Virus record (IMG/VR): IMGVR_UViG_3300021956_000048
Coordinates: 1-33,503 of that record
From: a virus
Length of the DNA: 33,503 nt
Strand: one strand, 5' to 3'
A model generated the notes under the pieces. That model searched no databases, was not told where the DNA came from, and saw nothing but the letters and a program-made list of their open reading frames with translations. Of the stretch, positions 1 to 6,911 are shown in pieces. Position 1 is the stretch's first letter; the number at the start of each line of letters is the position of its first letter. Both the position numbers and the translations under genes were made by a program.

Positions 1-998
1 CAATACCATCAAGCAAAGGAATAGCACAACGCAAAGTCAATGCTTTCTCTCCCTCTAATTGGTTGTTGTATGTTTTGTTATCGCTATCGTTTAACAATTG
101 AGATGGTACACCATAAATGTTACAAAGTGATTTCATATCCCATTTCTCACTTTCGATAATGTTCAACTCAACTGGACTCAATCCAATTTGTTTCCAATCC
201 ACCTTGTAACCAGACACGGCAATTGAATTGTAGTTTGATGAGCCACTTTTTTCGCCAACAGACTTTTTCAATGCTTGTGCTTGTTGTGCTCCGCTATTAG
301 GATCAAATCGGTCATCGTTAAAGTAAAGTACCCCAGCTGGTCCACCATTCTCAAAAGCACTAACGGCAGCAGTCTTAGCCTCATTTGAACGAGTCAAAGT
401 TCTTGCAGCAGCCAATAAAGGCGATTGACCATAAAGCTGGTTACCAGTTACATTCCATGCTGGGTTAAAGTATTTGTCGTGCAATATTTCTTTTGGATCA
501 AATGACCACAACTTACCATAAAATAATTGGTACCCCACTCGCACTGGTGGAAAGACTTCCACGTCTGCAATGATAGCCATGTATTGAGATGGTAATGCGT
601 ACAACTCGAATGGTTTTGATTGGTTTGCACCTCCCTCGATAAGTTTTGCATATATGAATGTATTTCCAGTGATTAGTTTAAATGCACACCATTGCTCGAC
701 TAAGTCAGCAAAAGTGTCCTCCTCGTTTGGATATTTCAATAAGTCGTTTAGTCTTGCATCGCCAGTGTAAATCTCAAACGCTTTTGTATGCAATTCTTTT
801 ACCTCTTGCCAGTTTGTGATTTTGTCTGGTTGTTTCATCAAGGCTTTATAACGAGCCGCAGCTTGAGTGTCCACCTCCTTATAAACGTGGAATGGAGCCA
901 ACTTTGCTTTGTCCGTAATTAGTTTGATTATTGAATAAACAATGTCGTTTGCTTGATAACCATCTCGAACATAACCTTGTGCATTTGCACCTTGCCAT
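1..998. repeat. Left copy of 998-bp terminal direct repeat
   Basis: Bases 1-998 align without gaps to 32506-33503. I count 31 substitutions (about 97% identity). The repeat lies inside the portal reading frame, and 30 of the 31 differences are synonymous. It shows that the contig runs once round a 32,505-bp circular or circularly permuted genome and overlaps itself. Because the copies differ, the overlap probably joins two closely related phage haplotypes. Confidence 0.95.
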
Positions 999-1096
999 GT
1001 TACAATTCCTTTTTGTATTGCTATTTGGGAACTCGTTGGATAAGTTGGAACAACAGTTTGGAGTTTCTTTTTACTAAAAAAATCAAGTACACCCAT
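1..1096 (-). CDS. Phage portal protein, HK97-like (left copy, cut at the window edge)
   Basis: This copy holds the N-terminal 365 codons of the portal, the dodecameric ring at the capsid vertex through which DNA is packaged and ejected. It starts MGVLDFFSKKK at an ATG at 1096 and runs off the left edge. The C-terminus is seen only in the right copy. Joining both copies gives a 461-residue protein, a normal length for HK97-type portals. It lies directly downstream of the large terminase, the classical order. TAACTTTG lies 16 bases before the start and may be an internal promoter. The family call rests on the overall sequence pattern and on synteny with terminase, Mu F-like protein, protease and capsid. 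Confidence 0.9.
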   Translation of the reverse strand, partial: MGVLDFFSKKKLQTVVPTYPTSSQIAIQKGIVTWQGANAQGYVRDGYQANDIVYSIIKLITDKAKLAPFHVYKEVDTQAAARYKALMKQPDKITNWQEVKELHTKAFEIYTGDARLNDLLKYPNEEDTFADLVEQWCAFKLITGNTFIYAKLIEGGANQSKPFELYALPSQYMAIIADVEVFPPVRVGYQLFYGKLWSFDPKEILHDKYFNPAWNVTGNQLYGQSPLLAAARTLTRSNEAKTAAVSAFENGGPAGVLYFNDDRFDPNSGAQQAQALKKSVGEKSGSSNYNSIAVSGYKVDWKQIGLSPVELNIIESEKWDMKSLCNIYGVPSQLLNDSDNKTYNNQLEGEKALTLRCAIPLLDGI

Positions 1097-1131
1097 ATTA
1101 AGTTATTTGTTCAAAGTTACAATTTTTGTAA

Positions 1132-2442
1132 TTACCAAACGGCAACAGAGAATTTTGGCGAATATTCAAAAAACATCCTCATTGCCATTGCATCGCTAAA
1201 GTCTGGAGAACGACCAATCAATGCTTTGACACTATCCTTTGGTAAAATCCTTTTTTTGCCATCTTTATCCATGTCCTTTTGTTTCACTTGTTCCAACTCT
1301 TGGATAATAGATTGTTTTATATTTCCATCGTTTTCGATGTAAATCTCGTTGTTGTTTATCTTCTCTGCTAACTTAAAGTAGCATTGAGATTTTAAGTTGT
1401 CAAAGTTCTCTTTCTTTAGTGTAACTGGGTTATCTAAAGGCGAACTATTGTTCACAAATCCCTTGCAACGCAGAATGTCTACAACTCCCCCTCCAATGCC
1501 ATCCTCATCCGCTATAATGTGACTTGTTGGGATTTGATGTGTTTGTTGATGGGATTTAATGATGTCAGCAACTTCCACAACGGACTTATTGCGATACTGA
1601 TAGAAACGAACACGAAGCCCATGCCAAATGCCAATAACAGTGCTATCATTACCAAAACGAGCGACATCGCAAGTAAGGTAAGGCGAACCAGTAGGAACAA
1701 ATGTGTTAGAAAAGCAATCAATAATTTTGTCATATTCAATTAAGGTTGATGGATCGTTGTCATATTCCCAGTTACCAAATAACAAACGTTCTTTGGATGC
1801 CGTATCTAAAGTTAGCAAAGATTCCTTATAATGCTTTGATATAAATGGATTGTCATCGATTAACGATGGAATAAACTTTTTTGATGTTGGCAAAGTGCCA
1901 TCCAATTGAGGTTTATAAAAGTCCGAATAAACCCAGTTTTTTGCTGGGTTACAAGTGTAAAGTGTTTTGGGTATTAGGTTATATTCATCCAGTTTAAATC
2001 TTATCCTTGAACGAACAATATTCTTTGCCTTGTCAGTAACCTGGTTTGCCTCATCAATGAATGCATCGGTTATCTCAAGGGAACCCAATTCATCAAAGTT
2101 TGGATCGGATGGATAAGCAAACAAATCCTTGAGCAAGATTACTGATCCATTGTAAAACTCAATTTGATTTGATTGTCCGTTGTATTTGTAGTGTTTTCCA
2201 CTCTCCAATCCTTGCATCTTAGCAATCTGGAATAGTGAAACCAATGTTGTTTCCTTTAGTGTCTTTAGAACGGCACGACCAATAAGACCTCTTGTCTCTG
2301 GGTACTTGAGCCTATTCTTTAGCTGCCAATAAACTCCCAATGCAGTCTTGCCACCTCCAGCACCCCCACCGAATAGCAACTCAAGTGTTGTGTTGTCTTC
2401 TAAGTGATCAAGTGCAATGGTTTGTTTTATGGATAATTCCAT
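1132..2442 (-). CDS. terL: Terminase large subunit
   Basis: This is the ATP-driven DNA packaging motor and headful or site nuclease, 436 residues. Visible motifs are a Walker A box GGGAGGGKT at residues 25-33, a Walker B/catalytic glutamate segment ITDAFIDEA at 124-132, and a TCNP coupling motif at 163-166. The C-terminal RNase H-like nuclease shows acidic residues in TCDVARFG (D259), ADEDGIGGG (D312, D314) and PDFSDAMA (D414, D417). The start ATG overlaps the stop of the small subunit by one base (TAATG), indicating translational coupling. The length is normal for the family. The packaging type (cos or pac) cannot be decided from the sequence. Confidence 0.96.
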   Translation of the reverse strand: MELSIKQTIALDHLEDNTTLELLFGGGAGGGKTALGVYWQLKNRLKYPETRGLIGRAVLKTLKETTLVSLFQIAKMQGLESGKHYKYNGQSNQIEFYNGSVILLKDLFAYPSDPNFDELGSLEITDAFIDEANQVTDKAKNIVRSRIRFKLDEYNLIPKTLYTCNPAKNWVYSDFYKPQLDGTLPTSKKFIPSLIDDNPFISKHYKESLLTLDTASKERLLFGNWEYDNDPSTLIEYDKIIDCFSNTFVPTGSPYLTCDVARFGNDSTVIGIWHGLRVRFYQYRNKSVVEVADIIKSHQQTHQIPTSHIIADEDGIGGGVVDILRCKGFVNNSSPLDNPVTLKKENFDNLKSQCYFKLAEKINNNEIYIENDGNIKQSIIQELEQVKQKDMDKDGKKRILPKDSVKALIGRSPDFSDAMAMRMFFEYSPKFSVAVW

Positions 2443-2813
2443 TAGATTGATGGGTTATTGCCAACGTAAGTTCTTTTTTCCTCCCAGTTAATATTGATTG
2501 ATCCGCTTAAATCAACCTCTTGTTTTTCGACATATCCTCTTGATTTAGCTTGAGTCTTTAGGTAAAGTTTGATTGCCTCAAGTTTGATCCTATTGTCATC
2601 GCACTTCATCAAGTCAGCCAATCCATCCTCTGCACCATCAATAATCTCCTCTTTGATGTCTTTCAATACCTCTGGATAATTTTGGGCTCTTTGATATACG
2701 GCTTGTCTTGAAATGGGGATGCCAGTCATCTCGGAGATAGCCTTAGCAGTCTTTGCATAAAGTCCTCCGTTCTCTCTCAATACTGTTAAAAATTCTGTTT
2801 CTCCTAATACCAT
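2442..2813 (-). CDS. terS: Terminase small subunit
   Basis: This is the DNA-recognition subunit of the packaging terminase, 123 residues from the ATG at 2813 (MVLGETEF). A frame extension to a TTG at 2834 is possible but less likely. The N-terminal half looks like a helix-turn-helix (ISEMTGIPISRQAVYQRAQ), followed by an acidic helical oligomerisation region and a C-terminal tail. Its stop overlaps the large-subunit ATG. TAACTTTG (2832-2839), about 18 bases before the ATG, fits the Bacteroidota -7 element and may launch the packaging genes. The call rests on position and the HTH, since small terminases diverge strongly. Confidence 0.85.
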   Translation of the reverse strand: MVLGETEFLTVLRENGGLYAKTAKAISEMTGIPISRQAVYQRAQNYPEVLKDIKEEIIDGAEDGLADLMKCDDNRIKLEAIKLYLKTQAKSRGYVEKQEVDLSGSININWEEKRTYVGNNPSI

Positions 2814-2836
2814 TTGGTTAATGTTTGTAAACAAAG

Positions 2837-3187
2837 TTAATCCAATTTATTCTTAAAATGCTCACAAAGGGCATCCATCTTCGCAAGGTAGTACGATTGG
2901 AAATCTTTGTACCCATCTGGTCGTTGCTGAAAATTAACGAACAAAATGGCTCTAAATCGTTGTGATGGGGATTTGATATTGTCAAAGTCTGTTTTAAGGT
3001 CGGCAATAAGAGTTTCTTCCTCTTGGGTAAAGTGCTCCTCTTTGAGAGCAACATAACAAAGTTTTTGATTGAGGTTGAAGATTTGGGCTGCATCATTTGG
3101 AGTCATCTCTTGGGTTCCCAATGTGAGTTTTATTGTCTTGTCCTTTCGTGAGGCAATGCCCTCTATTTGTGCTGCAAGTAATATCAT
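2837..3187 (-). CDS. Hypothetical helical protein upstream of the terminase
   Basis: This encodes 116 residues, mostly charged and predicted helical, with no signal peptide or membrane segment. I do not recognise a family with certainty. It contains a block KTIKLTLGTQEMTPNDAAQI followed by amphipathic helices rich in Lys and Glu. Its stop lies about 25 bases before the terminase small-subunit ATG, so it probably shares the mRNA. The start is preceded by the leader AAACAAATAACCTATG, shared with the genes starting at 3409 and 3634. A packaging accessory role would be a guess based on location only. Confidence 0.75.
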   Translation of the reverse strand: MILLAAQIEGIASRKDKTIKLTLGTQEMTPNDAAQIFNLNQKLCYVALKEEHFTQEEETLIADLKTDFDNIKSPSQRFRAILFVNFQQRPDGYKDFQSYYLAKMDALCEHFKNKLD

Positions 3188-3208
3188 AGGTTATTTGTTT
3201 TGGTTATT

Positions 3209-3409
3209 TTATTCATTTTTGCTGCAAGGTGGTACTTCTCTCAATATTTCAGTTGAACAAAACTCAAGCAATATTGAAATTATTTTAAGTTTTTCCTCTT
3301 GAGGTAATCTGTTAAAACTATCTTTTATATTTATTACATCTGTAATTTCTCCATCAATATTTGCAAAAATACTGGTACATGGAAATAAATCATGAGCTGT
3401 TGTTTTCAT
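3209..3409 (-). CDS. Hypothetical small protein
   Basis: This is a 66-residue protein (MKTTAHDLFPCTSIFANIDG start) with a central acidic region and a helical stretch EEKLKIISILLEF. No known domain was recognised and there is no membrane segment. It sits in a run of small genes between NinG and the terminase. The upstream leader nearly repeats that of its neighbours (CCAAAACAAATAACTATG), which supports translation. It might be an accessory anti-host protein, but nothing in the sequence shows that. Confidence 0.65.
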   Translation of the reverse strand: MKTTAHDLFPCTSIFANIDGEITDVINIKDSFNRLPQEEKLKIISILLEFCSTEILREVPPCSKNE

Positions 3410-3424
3410 AGTTATTTGTTTTGG

Positions 3425-3634
3425 TTATTTATCCCAATCTTTATTTAATCTTACCAATTCTGCTGATAAGTGATGTATATCTTTACCATAATATGGACTC
3501 TTTTCATCCATGCAATTCCATTTGCCTGCATTAGGGTAACAGAATGGAACTATATCTCCATTCTTTAACTTAATGTCTTGTATTTTCTTTTGGTAATCAC
3601 CATCATATCTTTGCCATTCATATGTTAATGTCAT
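3425..3634 (-). CDS. Hypothetical small protein
   Basis: This encodes 69 residues rich in aromatic and charged residues (MTLTYEWQRYDGDYQKK at the start), with one CYPNAGKWNCM segment holding two cysteines. No domain was recognised. It lies between two genes carrying the same start-proximal leader, AAACAAATAACCTATG, and carries that leader itself. Spacing to its neighbours is short (12-15 bases), as in the rest of the operon. It is likely a real accessory gene of unknown role. Confidence 0.65.
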   Translation of the reverse strand: MTLTYEWQRYDGDYQKKIQDIKLKNGDIVPFCYPNAGKWNCMDEKSPYYGKDIHHLSAELVRLNKDWDK

Positions 3635-3646
3635 AGGTTATTTGTT

Positions 3647-3808
3647 TTATTGGTATTCTTTGCCATAAGTAATGAATAAAGTATGCTGGTAAAAAGCAAT
3701 TTGTAGGTATTTCCACTTGTTAAACATCGGAAATGTGCCTTTTCTTAAATAAAATCCTTTGTAATAAGGTATAAACTGTTTTTTATGATTTGAATATTTT
3801 ATTGTCAT
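3647..3808 (-). CDS. Hypothetical small basic protein
   Basis: This encodes 53 residues starting MTIKYSNHKKQF. I chose the ATG at 3808 over a longer frame to 3853 because it forms an ATGA overlap with the NinG stop, a normal coupling arrangement, and avoids overlap with the NinG C-terminus. The protein is basic and aromatic-rich (YYKGFYLRKGTFPMFNKW). No family was recognised. It is probably co-translated with NinG. Confidence 0.55.
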   Translation of the reverse strand: MTIKYSNHKKQFIPYYKGFYLRKGTFPMFNKWKYLQIAFYQHTLFITYGKEYQ

Positions 3809-4176
3809 AACTTGTAGTCTTTGATGATTTGTAAAAGTTCGGTGCGTGACCATTTCTTGACCTCTCTATTATGAGTCTCCAGGTATTCAACCATCTCAAT
3901 TCCTATTTTGTTGATAAGGTTTTTTCGGTAACCAATAAGGTGGAACTGATCAAAGCCGTTGCAAGACTTACACTCTCCATTTACATTGTATTCATTAAAC
4001 CTTAATGCACTTGAGTTCTTTTGTGGAACATAGTGTCCAGCATCCATAAGTTCTGTTGGTTTTACTTGACCACAAGAAATGCAAGTAAACAATCCGTTCT
4101 CGGAGTCTCGTTGCCTTATGTAAGCATTGAATATCTTTTGGGCTTTAGCCGTTAGTTTGGGAATTGTTAGTGTCAT
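3805..4176 (-). CDS. ninG: NinG/Rap-like recombination endonuclease
   Basis: This is a 123-residue protein resembling lambda NinG (Rap), a structure-specific nuclease acting on recombination intermediates. Visible features are a paired-cysteine zinc site (C32/C35 with C69/C72), an AGHY motif with H48, and the block ALRFNEYNVNGECKSCNG, typical of NinG and related HNH-like folds. The C-terminal part is helical and basic. It is shorter than lambda NinG (about 200 residues) and consists mainly of the core domain. It follows the methyltransferase gene by four bases and belongs with the phage Bet annealase functionally. Confidence 0.85.
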   Translation of the reverse strand: MTLTIPKLTAKAQKIFNAYIRQRDSENGLFTCISCGQVKPTELMDAGHYVPQKNSSALRFNEYNVNGECKSCNGFDQFHLIGYRKNLINKIGIEMVEYLETHNREVKKWSRTELLQIIKDYKL

Positions 4177-4180
4177 ATTT

Positions 4181-4810
4181 TTATTTTAAGTTTCCCCATT
4201 GAGTTGCCATTGCATTTGCAATGCCAGGAAAGGTTTTACTTCTTAAAGTTCTCCTTTCTGCTGCTGTTTTAGCTTTAGCCAATGCATCTGCATACCATTT
4301 TGGATGACTTTTTCCACTTTTGAATACTGTTCTTTCCCCTTTACCAACAATCTCTGTCGGCAATAATGGTGGAACATTTTTAAGCCATAAACAAGTTGTT
4401 TTGGTTGCCTCATCGCCAAACATATAAGGTTGAATGATTTGATCTGGCTTTCGTATTTTACTTGATATTACACTCACTGGGTTTTCAATTACAATTTTAT
4501 CAATTGGTGCGTTCATTAGTTTATTAACAAAGTCTAATGCTAACGATTGCTCTCTCTCTCTCTCTACATTAATCGTGCCATCTTTGTTATATAACCATCT
4601 TGCACCACTAACGCTTAAAAAAGTACAAGGAGGATGTGCAATCATCATATCCCAACCTTTATCAATAACTTCAAATACACTTTGTTGAAAATGCCATTCT
4701 GGATGCCCACCAGAACAAGGCAATAAATCGCAGCTAAAAGCATCGTGTCCTAATGCTCTAAATGCTTTAGTAACTGCTTGGCTTTCTTCACACGCTATGA
4801 GTATTTTCAT
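4181..4810 (-). CDS. Cytosine-C5 methyltransferase-like protein (orphan phage family)
   Basis: This 209-residue protein has an N-terminal Rossmann-like strand MKILIACEESQ, a PPC motif (P60-C62 in AHPPCTFLSVSG) and an ENP motif (109-111 in IVIENPVS). These match motifs IV and VI of cytosine-C5 methyltransferases. The expected product is 5-methylcytosine in phage DNA, which could shield it from host restriction. It is much shorter than bacterial Dcm enzymes and lacks an obvious target-recognition domain, so activity and specificity are unproven. A promoter TTG-N20-TATCTTTG lies upstream (4830-4860). A three-codon upstream frame ends in an ATGA overlap with the start. Confidence 0.75.
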   Translation of the reverse strand: MKILIACEESQAVTKAFRALGHDAFSCDLLPCSGGHPEWHFQQSVFEVIDKGWDMMIAHPPCTFLSVSGARWLYNKDGTINVEREREQSLALDFVNKLMNAPIDKIVIENPVSVISSKIRKPDQIIQPYMFGDEATKTTCLWLKNVPPLLPTEIVGKGERTVFKSGKSHPKWYADALAKAKTAAERRTLRSKTFPGIANAMATQWGNLK

Positions 4811-4829
4811 CTTATCATACGTTTGATTT

Positions 4830-4860
4830 CAAAGATAAGATTTGCCGTGCAAAATAGCAA
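4830..4860 (-). promoter_or_regulatory. Bacteroidota-type promoter before the methyltransferase
   Basis: On the minus strand, TTG (4860-4858) is followed by 20 bases and TATCTTTG (4837-4830). This matches the Flavobacterium/Bacteroides consensus TTG-N17-23-TAnnTTTG. The predicted transcript start near 4823 leaves a leader of about 12 bases before the ATG at 4810. No other gene lies between. It suggests the methyltransferase and NinG block can be expressed separately. Confidence 0.55.
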
Positions 4861-4876
4861 CACCGCTAAAGGAATG

Positions 4877-5035
4877 CTAATCAACACGAATTTTATCATC
4901 GACAAGAGGAATATCACACTTTCCTTTAATAATTTGATCAATTGCATCTTTTAATAGTTGTTTTTCGTTTTCGCTTGTGTTTGCGTTAAACTTGATGTTG
5001 ATTAAGATGTCTTGGGCTGGTATGTAAGTTTCCAT
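4877..5035 (-). CDS. Hypothetical 52-residue protein
   Basis: This short frame starts METYIPAQDILIN at an ATG at 5035 and ends at TAG. The composition is typical of a real soluble protein: a beta-like opening (DILINIKFNANTS) followed by an amphipathic helix (ENEKQLLKDAIDQII). The leader contains AACCTATG, matching the start signature of the genes at 3187 and 3634. It fills an otherwise empty gap between the methyltransferase promoter and the 253-residue gene. Function unknown. Confidence 0.55.
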   Translation of the reverse strand: METYIPAQDILINIKFNANTSENEKQLLKDAIDQIIKGKCDIPLVDDKIRVD

Positions 5036-5045
5036 AGGTTAAAAT

Positions 5046-5102
5046 AAGCCTCCATCGACATAACAAACACCACTTTGTTAAAAATTAATGTTTAGGAGGC
5101 TT
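5046..5102 (-). terminator. Nested hairpin between two early genes (terminator-like or processing site)
   Basis: AAGCCTCC (5046-5053) and GGAGGCTT (5095-5102) form a perfect 8-bp inverted repeat. Inside it, AACAAA (5062-5067) and TTTGTT (5074-5079) form a second 6-bp hairpin. In the transcript, the closing arm GGAGGCTT is followed by ATTTTAA, a weak U-run. One arm includes the final codons of the gene ending at 5092. It could be a weak terminator, an RNase site or an RNA structure controlling the gene at 5035. Confidence 0.45.
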
Positions 5103-5853
5103 TAAGTTTATTATCAAAATATAATGCCAAAGTGTACTTTTTGCATTGAGTTCTTATAAATTCATCATCTTTGATGGCAGCCAATTGAGTGTCATTCTCG
5201 GCTTTATTTCTAAGATAATTTGTAACCTTTTGCCTTATTTCATGAGCAATTGGAGTCACATTTTCTTTATTCAAAACTTTGCGTTTCCAAAGGTAGTCAT
5301 AAACTTGATGATTTAACATTCGCCAGTCTTTCTTTTTTGTAGTTTGCCACCAGGTTTGTTCTTCAAGGATTGATTGTTCCTCATTCACTTGATAAACTTT
5401 AGTTGTTTCTTTTTGTGGAATTAGTTTTCTTGTTTCTGTTGCAATCTTTTTATAGGATGACATTACATCTCCAACTTGTCTTGGGTTAAATACAATGTGT
5501 TTTTCTACTTCAAGTCTGTTTGTTGCTAAAAGATTGTAGGCAGCTTTTAACTCCTGGAGTCTAAAGTTTCCATAGTTCTCAATTACAAAATCAACAATAA
5601 AGTCAAAATCTTGTATTGGAGGAGTTTGGCAACCACTCAATTGGAGACAAGTCTTTAACACTTCCTTAACTTCAATTCTTGAGCATTTAGAAATTGGATC
5701 CGATTGGAGTGCCTTTAATATTACCAGGTCATTTTGTGTTGGTAGTTTAGAGACTATTTCTGCGGATGGCTTCTCGTTCAGCGTAAGAGAGTTGTTGATT
5801 TTGATTAATTCGTTCTGCATTTGGGTTATAATTTGAGTGTATAAATTTACCAT
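5092..5853 (-). CDS. Hypothetical protein, replication region
   Basis: This encodes 253 residues with no membrane segment. The middle part (about 85-150) reads as a helical domain (FIVDFVIENYGNFRLQELK followed by NRLEVEKHIVFNPRQVGDVM). The C-terminal part is basic and helical. I do not recognise a named family. Its position after a DUF4373-type protein suggests a replication accessory or helicase-loading role, but this is inference only. The start at 5853 overlaps the upstream gene by 107 bases; a second ATG at 5820 would shorten the overlap to 74. Confidence 0.75.
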   Translation of the reverse strand: MVNLYTQIITQMQNELIKINNSLTLNEKPSAEIVSKLPTQNDLVILKALQSDPISKCSRIEVKEVLKTCLQLSGCQTPPIQDFDFIVDFVIENYGNFRLQELKAAYNLLATNRLEVEKHIVFNPRQVGDVMSSYKKIATETRKLIPQKETTKVYQVNEEQSILEEQTWWQTTKKKDWRMLNHQVYDYLWKRKVLNKENVTPIAHEIRQKVTNYLRNKAENDTQLAAIKDDEFIRTQCKKYTLALYFDNKLKAS

Positions 5854-6481
5854 CTTTTAAGTCTCTTGCCATCCAATTTTTAGCCGTAGCAATCCAATTG
5901 AGTTTCTTTTCTCCTTTAGCATCGGACCAGTTCTTTATGACTTCGTGATAATATTCAAAGTTTGCGGATTCGTATTGAGTACCTATAAACGCTGCCTTGA
6001 ATTTATCAATATCATTAAACTCGGTCTCACTAAATAGGGTTTGCCTACTAACCTTTACTTTGTTTTCCTTTCCTTTTATTTCCTTTCCTTTACTTTCCTT
6101 TGCATTAACCTCCCCAATAGCCCCCCCATTAGCCACCCTATTGCCCCACCTATTGGCAGCACCATTTTTTCCACTATCGGACAACTTTGTTCTTAGTTCA
6201 AGATGCTTTTGTAAACGATCCGAATAAAACTCCTCATGTTCAATTTTAAATAGATCAAAGTTTAATACAACACCCTTTACCTTGACATCGGTTGATTGCA
6301 TCTGCATTGCTAAAATTGGAATAAGATCAAGAGGTAATTTGCCCCCAGCAATGGCTAATTGTTCAATAAGAAACCAATAAATTCCATATCCCTCCATCCC
6401 TAATTGATGCCTAAGAAATAGGATTTTAGTATCGTTAGCCGAATTGTAATCATGGCTAAAGTAGAAATCATTTTTCTTCAT
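5747..6481 (-). CDS. DUF4373 (Lin1244/Lin1753-like) replication initiation protein
   Basis: This 244-residue protein has an N-terminal domain of about 90 residues starting KKNDFYFSHDYNSANDTKIL with LGMEGYGIYWFLIEQLA. That is the hallmark of the DUF4373 / Lin1244-Lin1753 N-terminal winged-helix domain found in phage and plasmid replication proteins. A lysine-rich linker (about 115-140) leads to a C-terminal domain with KLNWIATAKNWMARDLKDG, resembling the C-terminal part of phage O-like proteins. It probably binds the phage origin and recruits the host helicase. The ATG sits three bases after the U-tract of a strong hairpin, so expression is likely controlled at this leader. Confidence 0.82.
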   Translation of the reverse strand: MKKNDFYFSHDYNSANDTKILFLRHQLGMEGYGIYWFLIEQLAIAGGKLPLDLIPILAMQMQSTDVKVKGVVLNFDLFKIEHEEFYSDRLQKHLELRTKLSDSGKNGAANRWGNRVANGGAIGEVNAKESKGKEIKGKENKVKVSRQTLFSETEFNDIDKFKAAFIGTQYESANFEYYHEVIKNWSDAKGEKKLNWIATAKNWMARDLKDGKFIHSNYNPNAERINQNQQLSYAEREAIRRNSL

Positions 6482-6566
6482 AATAAAAAAGCCCTATCAA
6501 CCCCCTACTACATTGCAGATAGTAGGTTGTATCAAGGGCAAAAAGTTCGTAATAGGTCTGCAATAC
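6482..6566 (-). promoter_or_regulatory. Attenuator-like leader with loop-complementary segment
   Basis: The transcript reads GCCCTTGATACAA-CCTACTA-loop-TAGTAGG-GGG-TTGATAGGGC-TTTTTT, then ATTATG. The stem combines CCUACUA/UAGUAGG (7 bp), CAA/UUG and GCCC/GGGC. It has a 9-nt loop UCUGCAAUG and a U6 tract ending just before the start codon at 6481. The upstream segment ATTGCAGA (6565-6558) is perfectly complementary, over 8 bases, to the loop TCTGCAAT (6519-6512). It could form a pseudoknot or an alternative fold that prevents termination. Confidence 0.6.
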
Positions 6567-6573
6567 CTGGAAC

Positions 6574-6581
6574 AAATATAA
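6574..6581 (-). promoter_or_regulatory. Candidate -7 element TATATTTG
   Basis: TATATTTG on the minus strand fits the Bacteroidota TAnnTTTG element. It lies just past the stop of the gene at 6586. I found no matching -33 TTG at the expected distance, so it is a partial match. If used, the transcript would start near 6567, immediately before the segment complementary to the hairpin loop at 6512-6519. Confidence 0.4.
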
Positions 6582-6585
6582 GACT

Positions 6586-6897
6586 TTAATAGTAAACCTG
6601 GTCGGCTTTACTGGTTCTTTTGCGGAAAAATCCCTCATATTGGGGAAATTCCCTCATAAACTTTCGAGCATAAAATGGTTTGGCATTGTTGTTGATCTTA
6701 AAGTCATCTCCAGCTTTGATTGGAGTCTCCCATCTAATCACATTAAAAATAAACTCGGCTGATAAATTCTTATGCCCTCGTTGAATTGCCGTTAAAGAAT
6801 AACGCTTAAAAAACTCGTAAATCTCTGGGTTTTCTTTGTCGTATTCAACAAACCATTTGTGTTCCTTAGTTTCTAAATCATCAAATAATGTCTTCAT
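6586..6897 (-). CDS. Conserved phage protein of unknown function
   Basis: This is a 103-residue protein. The block TPIKAGDDFKINNNAKPFYARKFMREFPQYEGFFRKR resembles a conserved phage family widespread in prophages of several phyla, usually found among replication and recombination genes, with no assigned function. The N-terminal half has a helical segment YEFFKRYSLTAIQRGHKN. There is no membrane segment or signal. The start at 6897 follows the recurring AACGTATG context. A nucleic-acid-binding role is plausible from its basic character but not shown. Confidence 0.8.
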   Translation of the reverse strand: MKTLFDDLETKEHKWFVEYDKENPEIYEFFKRYSLTAIQRGHKNLSAEFIFNVIRWETPIKAGDDFKINNNAKPFYARKFMREFPQYEGFFRKRTSKADQVYY

Positions 6898-6911
6898 ACG
6901 TTAATCTTATG

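Noticed and set aside
953-1342. Plus-strand frame opposite terminase and portal
   Set aside because: It lies antisense to two clear structural genes, is low in charged residues and has no plausible start context.
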